From: an uncultured Afifella sp. | GTDB taxonomy: Bacteria > Pseudomonadota > Alphaproteobacteria > Rhizobiales > Afifellaceae | DNA length: 64,000 nt | NCBI GenBank assembly: GCA_947259045.1 | Contig: CAMYKZ010000012.1 | Coordinates: 1-64,000, forward strand | Direction: 5' to 3' | Shown here: positions 9,030 through 18,647 of the stretch, piece by piece | Position numbering within the stretch: the stretch's first letter is position 1 | Layout of the letters: every line of letters starts with the position of its first letter | Made by a program: the position numbers and the translations under genes | Notes under the pieces: generated by a model | Told to the model about the DNA's origin: nothing | Databases searched by the model: none | The model's input: the letters and a program-made list of their open reading frames with translations, nothing else

Positions 9030-9818
9030 ATGATCCGCCTGTCCCGAACAATACTGCCGGTCCTCGCCATCGTCCTGTCGTTCTGCCTGATCGGCGGCGC
9101 GAATGCAGCCGAATGGACTGTATCGAAGAGCTTCGGTCAGTCCTGGGTGGAAACCAACGGCGTGCAAAAGGTTTCGCTCGGGCGCGGCGGTCGTGTCCTC
9201 GGTAACGCAACGGTTCATACCGGAGCTGACGGCAGGGTTGTTCTGGTGCGGGGCCGCGAATCGATGACAGTCGGTCCGAATTCAAGTGTCAGCCTGAATG
9301 ACCCGCGCCAGCGCGGAAAGACGACGATCAGACATCATTCCGGGTCGGCAGTCTATCAGGTAGAGAAGCGAAACGCGCCGCATTTTACTGTCCGCACACA
9401 GACGATCGCCGCGCTTGTCAAAGGCACGAAATTCAAGGTCGTTGAAAACCGATACGTATCGAAGGTCTGGGTCAGCGAAGGTCTGGTCCAGGTCACAGTC
9501 TTCTCGACGGGTGAGACCGCCAACATCAGGGCCGGCCAGGCGGCAATCTTCGAGAAAGCCCGCAACAGGCGCCTGATTATTGTCGGCCCTGGTGCAAAAG
9601 AGCCGATTACCCGGGCAGCAATCGACCCGGCAAACGGCCTGTTGGGCGGTCTGGGGCTTGGCGCCACCGCTTCCAACCTGAAAGGCACTGTCTCAGGCGT
9701 GACGTCTTCGGCTGCGGGAACCGCTTCCGGCGCGGCATCGTCGGTATCGGGATCGGTTTCGGGAACAGTTTCGGATGTGACATCGTCGGTCGGCGGCGGA
9801 TTGGGCGGCTTGTTCTGA
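9030..9818 (+). CDS. FecR-domain exported protein with Ser/Gly-rich tail
   Basis: 262 residues. A signal peptide occupies residues 1-26 (VLAIVLSFCLIGGANA). Residues 45-165 match the FecR domain (GRVLGNATVHTGADGRVVLV, then SVSLNDP and a FTVRTQTIAALVKGTKFKV segment). Residues 205-262 are a low-complexity Ser/Gly/Thr/Val tail (TASGAASSVSGSVSGTVSDV) ending in GGGLGGLF. No sigma factor or TonB receptor is nearby, so this is not a classical FecIRA system. FecR-domain proteins of this type often occur near CHASE2-domain signalling proteins, and one lies 2 kb downstream. Confidence 0.8.
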   Translation: MIRLSRTILPVLAIVLSFCLIGGANAAEWTVSKSFGQSWVETNGVQKVSLGRGGRVLGNATVHTGADGRVVLVRGRESMTVGPNSSVSLNDPRQRGKTTIRHHSGSAVYQVEKRNAPHFTVRTQTIAALVKGTKFKVVENRYVSKVWVSEGLVQVTVFSTGETANIRAGQAAIFEKARNRRLIIVGPGAKEPITRAAIDPANGLLGGLGLGATASNLKGTVSGVTSSAAGTASGAASSVSGSVSGTVSDVTSSVGGGLGGLF

Positions 9819-10049
9819 CGATTGCCTGCCCTGCCGGACGCGCATTACATACTGACCGTCAATCAGGATCGCACGACGGGGCTTGCGCAATTGCGGTCCG
9901 TCTCGTAACTGCAGCCGTCCCGCCGCAGAACTGGCTCCGCGCCGTTTGAACCTGTCCGGGCCATAACGGGTTTGGCGTTGCACCGTATTTGTTTCTCAGT
10001 CACAATGCCCTCAGGGGAACGTGCCGATTTAACAAAACGGATCAAGATC

Positions 10050-10991
10050 ATGACCCGAATAAGAATTTTTGCACTTGGCATGGCCACCATGCTTGGACTA
10101 TCCGGCGCGCAGGCCGCCGATCTCGTTGTCGGCGTACCCGACTGGCCCTCCGCCCAGGCCACAGCCAACATTCTCAAGGTGGTGATGGAAGAACGGCTTG
10201 GCGTGACCGTTACGCTGCGCAATGCCAGCAATCAGGAAATATTCGAAGGCATGGACAAGGGAACCATGCAGGTGCATCCGGAAGTCTGGCTGCCGAACCA
10301 GGCGGACCTCTACACGCAATATGTCGAGGGCAAGCGGTCGGCGCGGATGAGCCCGAACGGCGTCGATGCCAGCCAGGGCGTCTGCACCACCAAAGCAACT
10401 GCCGGTGCCCACAAGATCAGTTCGCTGAGCGATCTCGCCAAGCCGGAAATCGCGAAAATCTTCGATACCGATTTCGACGGCAAGGGCGAAATCTGGATCG
10501 GCGCGGCGGACTGGGCCTCGACTCAGGAAATGATCAAACGGGCCTCCGCGACGGGGTTCGACAAGACGATGAACCTGTTGCAGGCGCCGGAACAGGTTGC
10601 ATTGGCGGCCGTTGATATTGCAGCCGCGACCGGCAAGCCGCTGGTCTTTTACTGTTACACGCCGCATCACGTCTTTGCCCTGCATGACCTTGTACGGCTT
10701 GAGGAAGCTCCGCCGGACGGCTTCAACGTCGCCTCCGGCAGCGACGGCACGGCGGGCGCGGATGAAGCGGGCCCGGCCGGCTGGAACGAGGCGCGTTTTC
10801 ATATCACCTATGCCGCATCGCTGGCAGACAGCGCGCCGGACGTGGCAAAAGTGCTGCGCCGGGTCAAGCTGGACAGCGAAACCGTCACCGCCTTGACCTA
10901 TGCGCTTGTCGTCGAACGTCAGGATCCGGCTGAGTTTGCCAAAGCCTGGGTGAAGCAGAACAAGGATCGGATAGACCAATGGGTGCAGTGA
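10050..10991 (+). CDS. Glycine-betaine-type ABC substrate-binding protein (orphan)
   Basis: 313-residue periplasmic binding protein of the OpuAC/ProX family. A signal peptide ends at about residue 23 (LGLSGAQA). The mature protein begins DLVVGVPDWPSAQATANILK, typical of the family, and contains GTMQVHPEVWLPNQ and the aromatic FYCYTPHHVF segment that may form part of a quaternary-amine pocket. No permease or ATPase gene is adjacent; instead its stop overlaps the start of an L,D-transpeptidase gene by one base (TGATG). It may serve the betaine transporter at 22-26 kb or one encoded elsewhere. Confidence 0.85.
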   Translation: MTRIRIFALGMATMLGLSGAQAADLVVGVPDWPSAQATANILKVVMEERLGVTVTLRNASNQEIFEGMDKGTMQVHPEVWLPNQADLYTQYVEGKRSARMSPNGVDASQGVCTTKATAGAHKISSLSDLAKPEIAKIFDTDFDGKGEIWIGAADWASTQEMIKRASATGFDKTMNLLQAPEQVALAAVDIAAATGKPLVFYCYTPHHVFALHDLVRLEEAPPDGFNVASGSDGTAGADEAGPAGWNEARFHITYAASLADSAPDVAKVLRRVKLDSETVTALTYALVVERQDPAEFAKAWVKQNKDRIDQWVQ

Positions 10992-11638
10992 TGAAAAAAG
11001 CGATAGCGCTGACGGCCTGCGCCCTGGCGACATTGCTGGTTGCGACCGCGCCGGGTTTTTCGACGAAGATCTATGATGCAAGCGCGAAAAAATGGATCGA
11101 ATATGATCCCAAGCGGGCCAAGTCGGCGGCACGAAGCCCGGCCTCCGATCCGCGCTTTGCCCGGCAAGTGGTCGACTTCCGCACCGCCGAACTGCCGGGA
11201 ACCATCATCATCGACAGCGAGGCGAAGTTTCTCTATCTGGTGCTCGGCGATTTCAAGGCGCTGCGCTACGGCGTCGGCGTCGGCCGCGAGGGTTTCGGCT
11301 GGTCGGGCGTGGTGGAAATCGGCCGCACGGCGGAATGGCCAACCTGGACACCGCCCAAGGAAATGATCGAGCGTGACCCGCAGGCGGCGAAATTCGCAAA
11401 CGGCATGCCCGGCGGGCCGGACAATCCGCTCGGCGCGCGGGCACTCTATCTCTACGAGGGCGGCCGCGACACGATCTACCGCATCCACGGCACCAACGAA
11501 CCCTGGTCGATCGGCCTGAACATTTCGTCCGGCTGTATCCGCATGAAAAACGAGGATATCGAGGATCTGTACGACCGCGTCGAAATCGGCGCCAAGGTCA
11601 TCGTCATCATGCAGGGACCGGCGCTGATCGGTTCGTAG
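10991..11638 (+). CDS. L,D-transpeptidase (YkuD domain)
   Basis: 215-residue exported protein; residues 1-24 are a signal sequence (ALTACALATLLVATAPGFS). The YkuD catalytic motif HGTNEPWSIGLNISSGCIRM gives H166 and C182. Such enzymes cross-link peptidoglycan stems (3-3 bonds) or attach proteins to peptidoglycan. The ATG at 10991 is chosen because it overlaps the previous stop as TGATG; a GGTG-rich start 12 bases earlier is possible. A second paralogue with the same motif is at 53521-54207. Confidence 0.9.
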   Translation: MKKAIALTACALATLLVATAPGFSTKIYDASAKKWIEYDPKRAKSAARSPASDPRFARQVVDFRTAELPGTIIIDSEAKFLYLVLGDFKALRYGVGVGREGFGWSGVVEIGRTAEWPTWTPPKEMIERDPQAAKFANGMPGGPDNPLGARALYLYEGGRDTIYRIHGTNEPWSIGLNISSGCIRMKNEDIEDLYDRVEIGAKVIVIMQGPALIGS

Positions 11639-11939
11639 GCTACAAAGCTGGCCGTGCCATGAACAGGACCATTACGGGCCTGGTTCTGCGTCAATCCGCT
11701 CTGCGGCGGCAGCAGGTGGCACCGGCCCAACCGGCAGTACGCGCCTGAACCAGCAGACCCGCCGCCAGGTGAACGGCTGGTTAATACATATTAAGATATT
11801 TTCCGCGCGCCTTGTTACCGATCGTTAGCCCTGCTTCTTAAAGCAAATTTCGCCCCTCCAAGCCTATCCTCGGTTTGCGAAAAATCGGCCAGTCGAAAGC
11901 CCGGCTGAATGAATCGAAACCGCACGGGGCCCGGAAATA
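11639..11939. other. Gene-free gap before the CHASE2 gene
   Basis: Roughly 300 bases without a convincing frame. The right half turns AT-rich (around 11780-11840), the likely promoter region for the downstream signalling gene. I see no other feature in it. Confidence 0.5.
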
Positions 11940-14783
11940 TTGAACGAGAAGCCGAAACATGGCCCGGCAGGTCTGGTGGGGAACACTCTTGTCCGCTCCG
12001 CCCTGCCAATCAGCCTGATTTCACTGCTGATATTGCTGGTGCACAGCTCCGGCGTGTTTGTGTCTCTGGACAATATCCTTTCCGGCAACCGCTTCCGATT
12101 GATCGACCGCGCGCCGACCGGCGAGATCGTCGTCGTCGATATCGATACCAAGAGCATCGACGCGGTCGCACGGTGGCCATGGCCGCGCCGCCTGCATGCC
12201 GATCTTATCGACCGGCTGACTGCCGCCGGCGCCACGGATATCGCCTTCGACATCGATGTCAGCGCCGCTTCAAGCGAAGAGGACGACACAGCGTTCGAAC
12301 AGGCACTGATCCGCGCATCGGGCTCCGTTATTCTGCCTGTGTTTACGCAGAAGCTGACGGCAAAAAACGATGAAAGCGGCGATTATGACAATGTCCCGAT
12401 AAACCGGTTTGAGCGGGTTGCGCTGCTGGGAACGGTCAACGTTTCGCTGGATGCGGATGGCAGGGTCAGGCATTATCATCTGGGTTCGATGGTCAATGAC
12501 CTGCCCGTCGCCTCGTTTGCTTCGGTACTGAGCGGCCTCAACGGGCCTGTGGATGGCGATTTCCGCATCGACTTCACAATCGATGGCAACCGGATCGCTC
12601 ATTACTCCGCCATCGATGTGCTCAATGGCGACTTCGACCCCGCTGAATTTGACGGCAAGCGGATTGTCATGGGCTCGTCGGCTGAGGAGCTGCGGGATTT
12701 TTTTCTGGCGCCCGGACATGCGTTGATGCCCGGCGCTGTGTTGCATGCGGTGGCGGCTGAAACAATCCTTCAGGATCGCATGCTGGTGCGAACCGGGTGG
12801 CTGGTCTCATTGGCCGGGATCCTCGTCCTGGCCCTGGTGACACTCTTCCTGACCCGGCGCATCCACTGGCCGCGGTTTCTGCTGATCATGACCCTGGCGT
12901 CTGTGACGATCGAACTGATTGCGTTCGAACTGCTGCAGGCCACACCATTCCTGATCGACACGTCCGTCTGGCATGTCGCGATTCTGGTCTTTGTCGCCTA
13001 TTCGATCATCCGCGAAATCGACGTGCAGCAAATCCTCCTTCTGATGGTGCGCAGTGAAAGCCGTAACACCAAGGCTGTGCTTGACCAGGTGATCGCAGAC
13101 AATAATGACGGCGTATTCGTCGTCGATGAAAACGGAGAGGTTATCGCCGTCAGCCGGGCGGGCCTGGATATTCTCCGGCTTGATCCCGACATTGATTATG
13201 CCGACAGGTCGGTTGGCGACATTTTACCGCAGATCCTTTCGAAAAGCGTGCTCAAGACGATTGCCGACCACAAGGCGGAGATCGAAACAGCGGCGACGAC
13301 GCACGAGGTTGAACTGGTTCTGGAGAATGACGATGTCATCATTCTCGATTATGTGGTGACACCGTCAACGCTTGAAGCCGAGGTCTCGTTCGACGGCGTG
13401 ACAGCACCTGCCCGTCATATCGTCTGCCTGACGTTCCGCGACATGACTGTACAGCGCCAGTTGGAACGGCGGCTTCATTACCTGGCGATCCACGACCCGT
13501 TGACCGGGCTTGCCAACCGGACGGAATTCGAAAGCCGGCTGCTTGATGCGACCGAAGACGATGATGCCGCCGCGAACGGCTGCTCCGTCATTTCCATCGA
13601 TCTTGACCGGTTCAAGAACGTCAACGACACGCTGGGTCATGAATTTGGCGACCAGTTGCTGCGACTCGTCGCCAGCAGGCTGCTGGAGTTCGCCAGCAGC
13701 ACCAATGTCATCAGCCGGTTCGGCGGCGACGAATTCGCCATCCTGCTGTTCGGCAAATACACCAAGGCGAAGCTCGGCAGGCTTGTCCAGAAGATCGTCA
13801 AGATGCTGAGCGAGCCCTATGAGATATTCGGTCATCATGCGATCATCGGCGCCAGCGCCGGTGTCGTCGTCGCCAAAGGCGGTTCGGTACGCGGCCTTGA
13901 ACTGGTGCGCGCCGCCGATGTTGCGCTTTACGGCGCCAAGGCCAACGGCGGCAACGGCTATTGCTTTTTTGAACCGCAAATGGGGCTAAAACTGCAATTG
14001 CGGCGTTCGCTTGAGCTTGATCTGCGGCAGGCCGTGGAACGCGAAGAATTCGAGATCTATTATCAACCGCAGACACTCCTGCCCAAGCCGCAGATTATCG
14101 GCGTTGAAGCGCTGATCCGCTGGCTGCACCCGGAACGCGGCTTCGTCTCGCCGGTCGAGTTCATTCCGGTTGCCGAAGATGTCGGCTTGATCGAACCGAT
14201 CGGCGCGTGGCTGCTCAAGCAGGCCTGCAAGGACGTTGCAGCATGGCCGGAACCGATCACGCTCGCCGTCAATCTGTCATCTGTTCAGTTTACCTCCGGC
14301 GATCTTATGAAGACGGTGTCGCAGGCGCTGGCCAAGTCCGGGCTGCCGCCGGAACAGCTTGAATTTGAAATCACCGAATCCCTGCTGATGAAGGAAACCG
14401 GCGCAACGCTGGCAATTCTCAACAAACTGCGCGATCTGAACTGCAGCATTGCGATGGACGATTTCGGAACCGGTTATTCGTCGCTGAGCTATATTCGCAA
14501 ATATCCGATCGACAAGATCAAGATCGACCGCGCCTTTGTCATGGACCTGCCGGAAAATCTGGAATCGCTGGCGATTGTGCACGCCATTGCGGCGATGTCG
14601 AAAAGCCTTGGCCTGAAGACGACGGCCGAGGGCATCGAAACCGCCGAGCAATCGAAAATCCTCACCAAGGCCGGCTGTACGTTCGGCCAGGGTTACCTGA
14701 CCGGAAAGCCGATGCCGGGCCACGAGCTTGTTGAATTGCTGGCCAAGCAGGGCGGCAAGAAACAGACGCGCCGAGCGTCCTGA
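11940..14783 (+). CDS. CHASE2-PAS-GGDEF-EAL cyclic-di-GMP protein
   Basis: 947-residue membrane protein. An N-terminal membrane segment (residues 20-38) is followed by an extracytoplasmic CHASE2 sensor (about 45-275), three membrane helices (about 285-360), a PAS-like region (380-510), a GGDEF domain with intact FGGDEF (residues 595-599) and an EAL domain with EALIRW (723-725), DDFGTGYSSL and KIDRAF. Both catalytic motifs look intact, so it could both make and degrade cyclic di-GMP. The start is a TTG at 11940 behind CCCGGA; no in-frame ATG exists near the N terminus. It is convergent with the aminotransferase gene. Confidence 0.9.
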   Translation: MNEKPKHGPAGLVGNTLVRSALPISLISLLILLVHSSGVFVSLDNILSGNRFRLIDRAPTGEIVVVDIDTKSIDAVARWPWPRRLHADLIDRLTAAGATDIAFDIDVSAASSEEDDTAFEQALIRASGSVILPVFTQKLTAKNDESGDYDNVPINRFERVALLGTVNVSLDADGRVRHYHLGSMVNDLPVASFASVLSGLNGPVDGDFRIDFTIDGNRIAHYSAIDVLNGDFDPAEFDGKRIVMGSSAEELRDFFLAPGHALMPGAVLHAVAAETILQDRMLVRTGWLVSLAGILVLALVTLFLTRRIHWPRFLLIMTLASVTIELIAFELLQATPFLIDTSVWHVAILVFVAYSIIREIDVQQILLLMVRSESRNTKAVLDQVIADNNDGVFVVDENGEVIAVSRAGLDILRLDPDIDYADRSVGDILPQILSKSVLKTIADHKAEIETAATTHEVELVLENDDVIILDYVVTPSTLEAEVSFDGVTAPARHIVCLTFRDMTVQRQLERRLHYLAIHDPLTGLANRTEFESRLLDATEDDDAAANGCSVISIDLDRFKNVNDTLGHEFGDQLLRLVASRLLEFASSTNVISRFGGDEFAILLFGKYTKAKLGRLVQKIVKMLSEPYEIFGHHAIIGASAGVVVAKGGSVRGLELVRAADVALYGAKANGGNGYCFFEPQMGLKLQLRRSLELDLRQAVEREEFEIYYQPQTLLPKPQIIGVEALIRWLHPERGFVSPVEFIPVAEDVGLIEPIGAWLLKQACKDVAAWPEPITLAVNLSSVQFTSGDLMKTVSQALAKSGLPPEQLEFEITESLLMKETGATLAILNKLRDLNCSIAMDDFGTGYSSLSYIRKYPIDKIKIDRAFVMDLPENLESLAIVHAIAAMSKSLGLKTTAEGIETAEQSKILTKAGCTFGQGYLTGKPMPGHELVELLAKQGGKKQTRRAS

Positions 14784-14790
14784 ATTTCAA

Positions 14791-16110
14791 TCAGATCGTC
14801 TGGCTAATCGCTTTAGCAAGCTTTTCGACAAGTTCGTCGATCTGGCTGTCTTCGATGATGAACGGCGGCGCCAGCAAGACGTGATCGCCGCGCCGGCCGT
14901 CGATCGTGCCGCCCATCGGATAGCAGATCAATCCGGCCTCGAAGGCTGCTGCTTTCAGGCGTTTGTTGACGCCGAGTGCCGGATCGAACGGCGCTTTTGT
15001 CTCGCGGTTCTCGACAAACTCCAGCCCGCGGAACAGGCCGCGCCCGCGAATGTCGCCGACATGGGGATGCTGGCCGAATTCGGCCTCAAGGGCGGCCTGC
15101 AGCCGCGCGCCTTTGTCTTCCACGCGCGCCAGAAGTTTTCGGCCGAGGATCGCCTGCAGCACCGCCAGCGAGCCGGCGCAGGCGGCCGGATGGCCGAGAT
15201 AGGTATGGCCGTGCTGGAAGAAACCCGACCCGTTTTCCACCGCCCGGTAGATGTCTGCGGTGCACAGCATGGCGCCGATCGGCTGATATCCCGCGCCAAG
15301 CCCCTTGGCGATGGTCACGATATCCGGCGCTATCGCCTCCTGTTCGCAGGCAAACAGCGAGCCCGTGCGGCCCATGCCGCACATCACCTCGTCAAGGATC
15401 AAGAGCACGCCATAGCGGTCGCAGATCTCGCGGATGCGGGCAAAATAACCCTCCACCGGCGGCACGGCGCCCATTGTCGCGCCGACGACCGGCTCGGCAA
15501 TGAAGGCCATGACGCTTTCCGGCCCGAGCCGCAAGATCTCCGCCTCAAGCGTATCGGCGGCGCGCAGGCCGTATTCTGCGTCGCTCTCGCCCTCATTCTG
15601 GTCGCGGTAAGCATAACAGGGCGGAATATGGCTGGTTTCGATCATCAAAGGCGCAAACGGCTCGCGCCGCCAGGCGTTACCGCCGGCCGCCAGCGCGCCC
15701 AGCGTATTGCCGTGATAGGACTGCCGCCGGCCGATCACCCGGTGGCGGCTGTCCTGGCCGGTCTCCAGCATGAACTGGCGGGCAAGCTTGATGGCAGCCT
15801 CCACCGCCTCCGATCCGCCTGACACGAAATAGACCCGGTCGAGGTTGCCCGGCGCATGGGCAATCAGCAGATCGGCCAGCGCCTCGGCCGGCTCTGACGT
15901 GAAGAAACCCGTATGGGCAAAGGCCACCGCATCGAGCTGCGCCTTGATGGCGGCAATCACCTCGCCATCGTCGTGTCCGAGGCAGGAGACGGCGGCACCG
16001 CCGGAACCGTCAAGATAACGCTTTCCGGAACTGTCGATCAGATAACAGCCCTCGCCGGCGACGGCCGTCGGCGGAGGAACTTTGGTATGGCGGGGAAAGA
16101 CGTGGTTCAT
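14791..16110 (-). CDS. Class III PLP aminotransferase
   Basis: 439-residue fold-type I aminotransferase related to omega-amino acid:pyruvate and similar transaminases. The PLP lysine is K269 in IVTIAKGLGAGYQP, with the cofactor aspartate D240 in LLILDEVMCGMGRTG and the FVSGGSEAVEAAIKLAR motif near 95. ATG 16110 follows AGGTG; an upstream in-frame ATG at 16137 adds nine residues of no family character. It is a single gene, so the amino donor is not indicated by context. Confidence 0.88.
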   Translation of the reverse strand: MNHVFPRHTKVPPPTAVAGEGCYLIDSSGKRYLDGSGGAAVSCLGHDDGEVIAAIKAQLDAVAFAHTGFFTSEPAEALADLLIAHAPGNLDRVYFVSGGSEAVEAAIKLARQFMLETGQDSRHRVIGRRQSYHGNTLGALAAGGNAWRREPFAPLMIETSHIPPCYAYRDQNEGESDAEYGLRAADTLEAEILRLGPESVMAFIAEPVVGATMGAVPPVEGYFARIREICDRYGVLLILDEVMCGMGRTGSLFACEQEAIAPDIVTIAKGLGAGYQPIGAMLCTADIYRAVENGSGFFQHGHTYLGHPAACAGSLAVLQAILGRKLLARVEDKGARLQAALEAEFGQHPHVGDIRGRGLFRGLEFVENRETKAPFDPALGVNKRLKAAAFEAGLICYPMGGTIDGRRGDHVLLAPPFIIEDSQIDELVEKLAKAISQTI

Positions 16111-16291
16111 GGTTTCACCTGTCGCGTTGCCAGCCAATGAAGCCCACCCTCATGAGAACGGGACTTCCGGCTCTCTGAACCATGACGGCCGAAGCTTTCC
16201 GGCGCAACAGGATTGTCGGCGTAATGGGATCGTCTGCTCAACAGGAATGTCAGGGCAACAGGCATGTCGGACAATGCCCGGGAACTAAGGT

Positions 16292-16308
16292 GTTACCCAT
16301 GTGTCCGG
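16292..16308 (+). repeat. IS481-like terminal sequence, left copy
   Basis: GTTACCCATGTGTCCGG, matching 16 of 17 bases in inverted orientation at 16661-16677. GTTACC(C/T)ATGT motifs of this kind are found at ends of IS481-family elements; that identification is from memory and unverified. No transposase remains. Confidence 0.5.
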
Positions 16309-16326
16309 GTCGGACAGGAAAAAATT

Positions 16327-16403
16327 GGTCGGAGCGAGAGGATTTGAACCTCCGACCCCCTCGTCCCGAACGAGGTGCGCTACCGGGCTGCGCTACGCTC
16401 CGA
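16327..16403 (-). tRNA. tRNA-Pro (CGG)
   Basis: 77 bases including an encoded CCA (16327-16329 on the reverse strand) and discriminator A. Acceptor arms CGGAGCG/CGCTCCG pair fully; anticodon stem CCTCG/CGAGG encloses loop TTCGGGA, anticodon CGG; the T arm reads GGAGGTTCAAATCCTC. It ends just inside the left inverted IS481-like sequence. Confidence 0.97.
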
Positions 16404-16568
16404 AATTAACAGCGTGTCTCATAACGCCGTGCAGGCGATGCTGCAAGCCCGTTTTGCCTGCGTCGGTAAATTTCCGGCATTCATGGGGGTGAAGAAAGCC
16501 GCGCAGGAAGTGGCCTTATCCATTGAAGCGGCGGCGCAAACGCGATATATGCGCGGCTCAAAGTCAGT

Positions 16569-16643
16569 TGGGGCGTGGCCAAGTGGTAAGGCAGCGGCTT
16601 TTGGCGCCGCCATTCGCAGGTTCGAATCCTGCCGCCCCAGCCA
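16569..16643 (+). tRNA. tRNA-Gln (TTG)
   Basis: 75 bases including an encoded CCA (16641-16643) and discriminator G. Acceptor TGGGGCG pairs with CGCCCCA; anticodon stem GCGGC/GCCGC encloses loop TTTTGGC, anticodon TTG; T arm GCAGGTTCGAATCCTGC. It lies 165 bases from tRNA-Pro in the opposite orientation. Confidence 0.97.
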
Positions 16644-16660
16644 GATTTTCCAGGCCGATA

Positions 16661-16677
16661 CCGGACACATGGGTTAC
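16661..16677 (-). repeat. IS481-like terminal sequence, right copy
   Basis: Reverse strand reads GTAACCCATGTGTCCGG, the inverted partner of 16292-16308. A second, degenerate copy (GTTACCTCATGTGTCGGG on the reverse strand) lies immediately outside it at about 16685-16702. The pair faces inward around two tRNA genes. Confidence 0.5.
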
Positions 16678-16772
16678 GGTTTATTCCCGACACATGAGGT
16701 AACGCTTTTCATCGAACGGGTCAGGGATCGGTTCGATTATTTCCCGTGGTCGTCCGCAAGCGCTGACGGCCC

Positions 16773-18647
16773 TCAGAACGCATCCCTGCCGTCTTCGTCG
16801 GCAGGAGCCGGGGCTGCACTACCTCTTATCTTGCGGGCGAGCCTTCGTTGTTGTTCGGCAACCGGGTTGGCGGTTTGCGTATGTGGCCGAAAATCCCCGT
16901 CTGCCGCAACCGGCGCCTGTGCACCCTGCGCCGCCCGTCCTGTCTTGAAGAAGCCGACCGCCTGATGCAGGTCTTCCAGCTGTGTCTGTGCCGATGACAA
17001 GGCCGCATTTGTCTCTTCCACCAGCGCGGCGTTCTGCTGGGTCATCTCGTCCATATTGCTGATGGCACTGGAGACCTGATCGATACCGGAGGCCTGTTCG
17101 CCGCTGGCGTCGGCGATCTCGGAAACGAAATCGGCAACCCGCTTGACCGAGGTGACGATGTCGCCGAGCGAGGCAACGGCCTGGTTGACCAGTTCGACGC
17201 CCGATTTGACCTGATCGTCGGAATTGACAATCAACTCCTTGATGTCCTTGGAGGCTGCCGCCGCACGCTGCGCCAGCGCCCGGACCTCGTTTGCGACCAC
17301 CGCAAATCCGCGTCCGGCCTCGCCGGCCCGTGCGGCTTCCACCGAGGCGTTCAGCGCCAGAAGATTGGTCTGGAAGGCGATTTCCTGGATCAATCCGACA
17401 ATATCGGTGATCTTGCGCGAGGATTCCTCGATGCCGCTCATCGCCGAAACCGCCGTTTCGGCGATCTGGCTGCCTGAATCGGCCGAATCGCGCGCCGCTT
17501 CGGCGACCTGATTGGCTTCCTGGGCGTTTTCGGCATTCTGGCGAACCGTCGCCGACAATTCCTCCATCGAGGCCGTCGTCTCTTCAAGCGAGGACGATTG
17601 ATGTTCGGTGCGCACCGAGAGATCGCTGATGCCGGTGGCGATTTCGCGCGTCGCGCCACGAACCGCCCCGGTCACGGCGGAGATCCGCCCGGCAATCGTC
17701 TCCATCTGTTCGGCCATGCGGTTGGTATCGTCCTTGAGACGAAGGAACAACCCGGCATAGTCGCCTTCGATGCGCCGGGTCAGATCACCCTGCGCCATCG
17801 CCGATATCACTTCGACTGTATCGGAAAGGCCGCGGTCCACAGTGTCCAGCAGGCGGTTCATGCCTTCACTCAGATTGAGCATCAAACCATCGGCCTGGCC
17901 CGGATCAACCCTGCTGGAATAATCACCCTGGACGGCAGCCTGCACCACCGTGTTGATCTCTGCGTTAAGGTCGGCCAGAGCGTTGCCGGTTGTGACTTCT
18001 TGCGTGACGTCGGTGTGGGTGGCGACCCAACCGCCATCCTCCAACGGTTGTCGGGTGACGCGAATGAATCGGCCATCCCTCAGCTGATCCGTCCGGCTCG
18101 AAATTGCGCCTTGCGGCAGCTGTTCGAGCCCGGAAATCTTGTTCTCGACGGCATTGGTGCTTGTTTCACCGTCCAGAATTCCCTGCGAAACGCGATGACC
18201 GATGATTTCGCTGTGCGGCGCTCCGACATACAGCAATTCTTCCGGCAAATGATACCATTTGGCGTATTTATCGTTCCAGGCGACCAGCCGTTTCTGCCCG
18301 TCGAACATGCACAAACCCTCGCCCATATTGTCGAGCGCCGCCTGAATTCGCCTGTTCTCAATCCGCAACTGCGTTTCTGCAGCGTCGCGGCTGCTCAGAT
18401 CACGAGAGCGGATTATCAGAAACGCAAATCCGAGGCCGGCCAGGATCATAAAGAGGCCCAGACCCGTTCCATAGCTTTGTGCCCGGTTGACCTCCAGGAA
18501 TGCCAGCGACACCTCGGTTTCAGATGTACGAAGCTGCAGGCCGGACCAATAAGAGAGATATGCGGCACCGGCACTGATTGCCGCTGACAAGACCAGGTAC
18601 ACGAGCGAAACGAGCCCGCTTCCTGAACGAATGAACCGCGTCACCAT
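16773..18647 (-). CDS. Methyl-accepting chemotaxis protein with PAS domain
   Basis: 624-residue chemoreceptor. Two membrane helices (about 11-33 and 60-80) enclose only a short periplasmic loop, so sensing is probably by the following PAS domain (about 95-215, [21 protein letters not shown]). A HAMP-like region (about 235-340, with a [10 protein letters not shown] segment) leads to the MCP signalling domain, whose hairpin tip [20 protein letters not shown] is intact. The C terminus ends DEDGRDAF without the CheR-tethering pentapeptide. It is monocistronic. Confidence 0.93.
   Translation of the reverse strand: MVTRFIRSGSGLVSLVYLVLSAAISAGAAYLSYWSGLQLRTSETEVSLAFLEVNRAQSYGTGLGLFMILAGLGFAFLIIRSRDLSSRDAAETQLRIENRRIQAALDNMGEGLCMFDGQKRLVAWNDKYAKWYHLPEELLYVGAPHSEIIGHRVSQGILDGETSTNAVENKISGLEQLPQGAISSRTDQLRDGRFIRVTRQPLEDGGWVATHTDVTQEVTTGNALADLNAEINTVVQAAVQGDYSSRVDPGQADGLMLNLSEGMNRLLDTVDRGLSDTVEVISAMAQGDLTRRIEGDYAGLFLRLKDDTNRMAEQMETIAGRISAVTGAVRGATREIATGISDLSVRTEHQSSSLEETTASMEELSATVRQNAENAQEANQVAEAARDSADSGSQIAETAVSAMSGIEESSRKITDIVGLIQEIAFQTNLLALNASVEAARAGEAGRGFAVVANEVRALAQRAAAASKDIKELIVNSDDQVKSGVELVNQAVASLGDIVTSVKRVADFVSEIADASGEQASGIDQVSSAISNMDEMTQQNAALVEETNAALSSAQTQLEDLHQAVGFFKTGRAAQGAQAPVAADGDFRPHTQTANPVAEQQRRLARKIRGSAAPAPADEDGRDAF

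Noticed and set aside
9030-9818. FecR anti-sigma regulator of an iron uptake system
   Set aside because: No ECF sigma factor, TonB receptor or membrane-spanning anti-sigma region; only the exported FecR domain is present.
12797-13057. Small frame inside the CHASE2 gene
   Set aside because: Out-of-frame shadow of the membrane-helix region of a large, clearly real gene.
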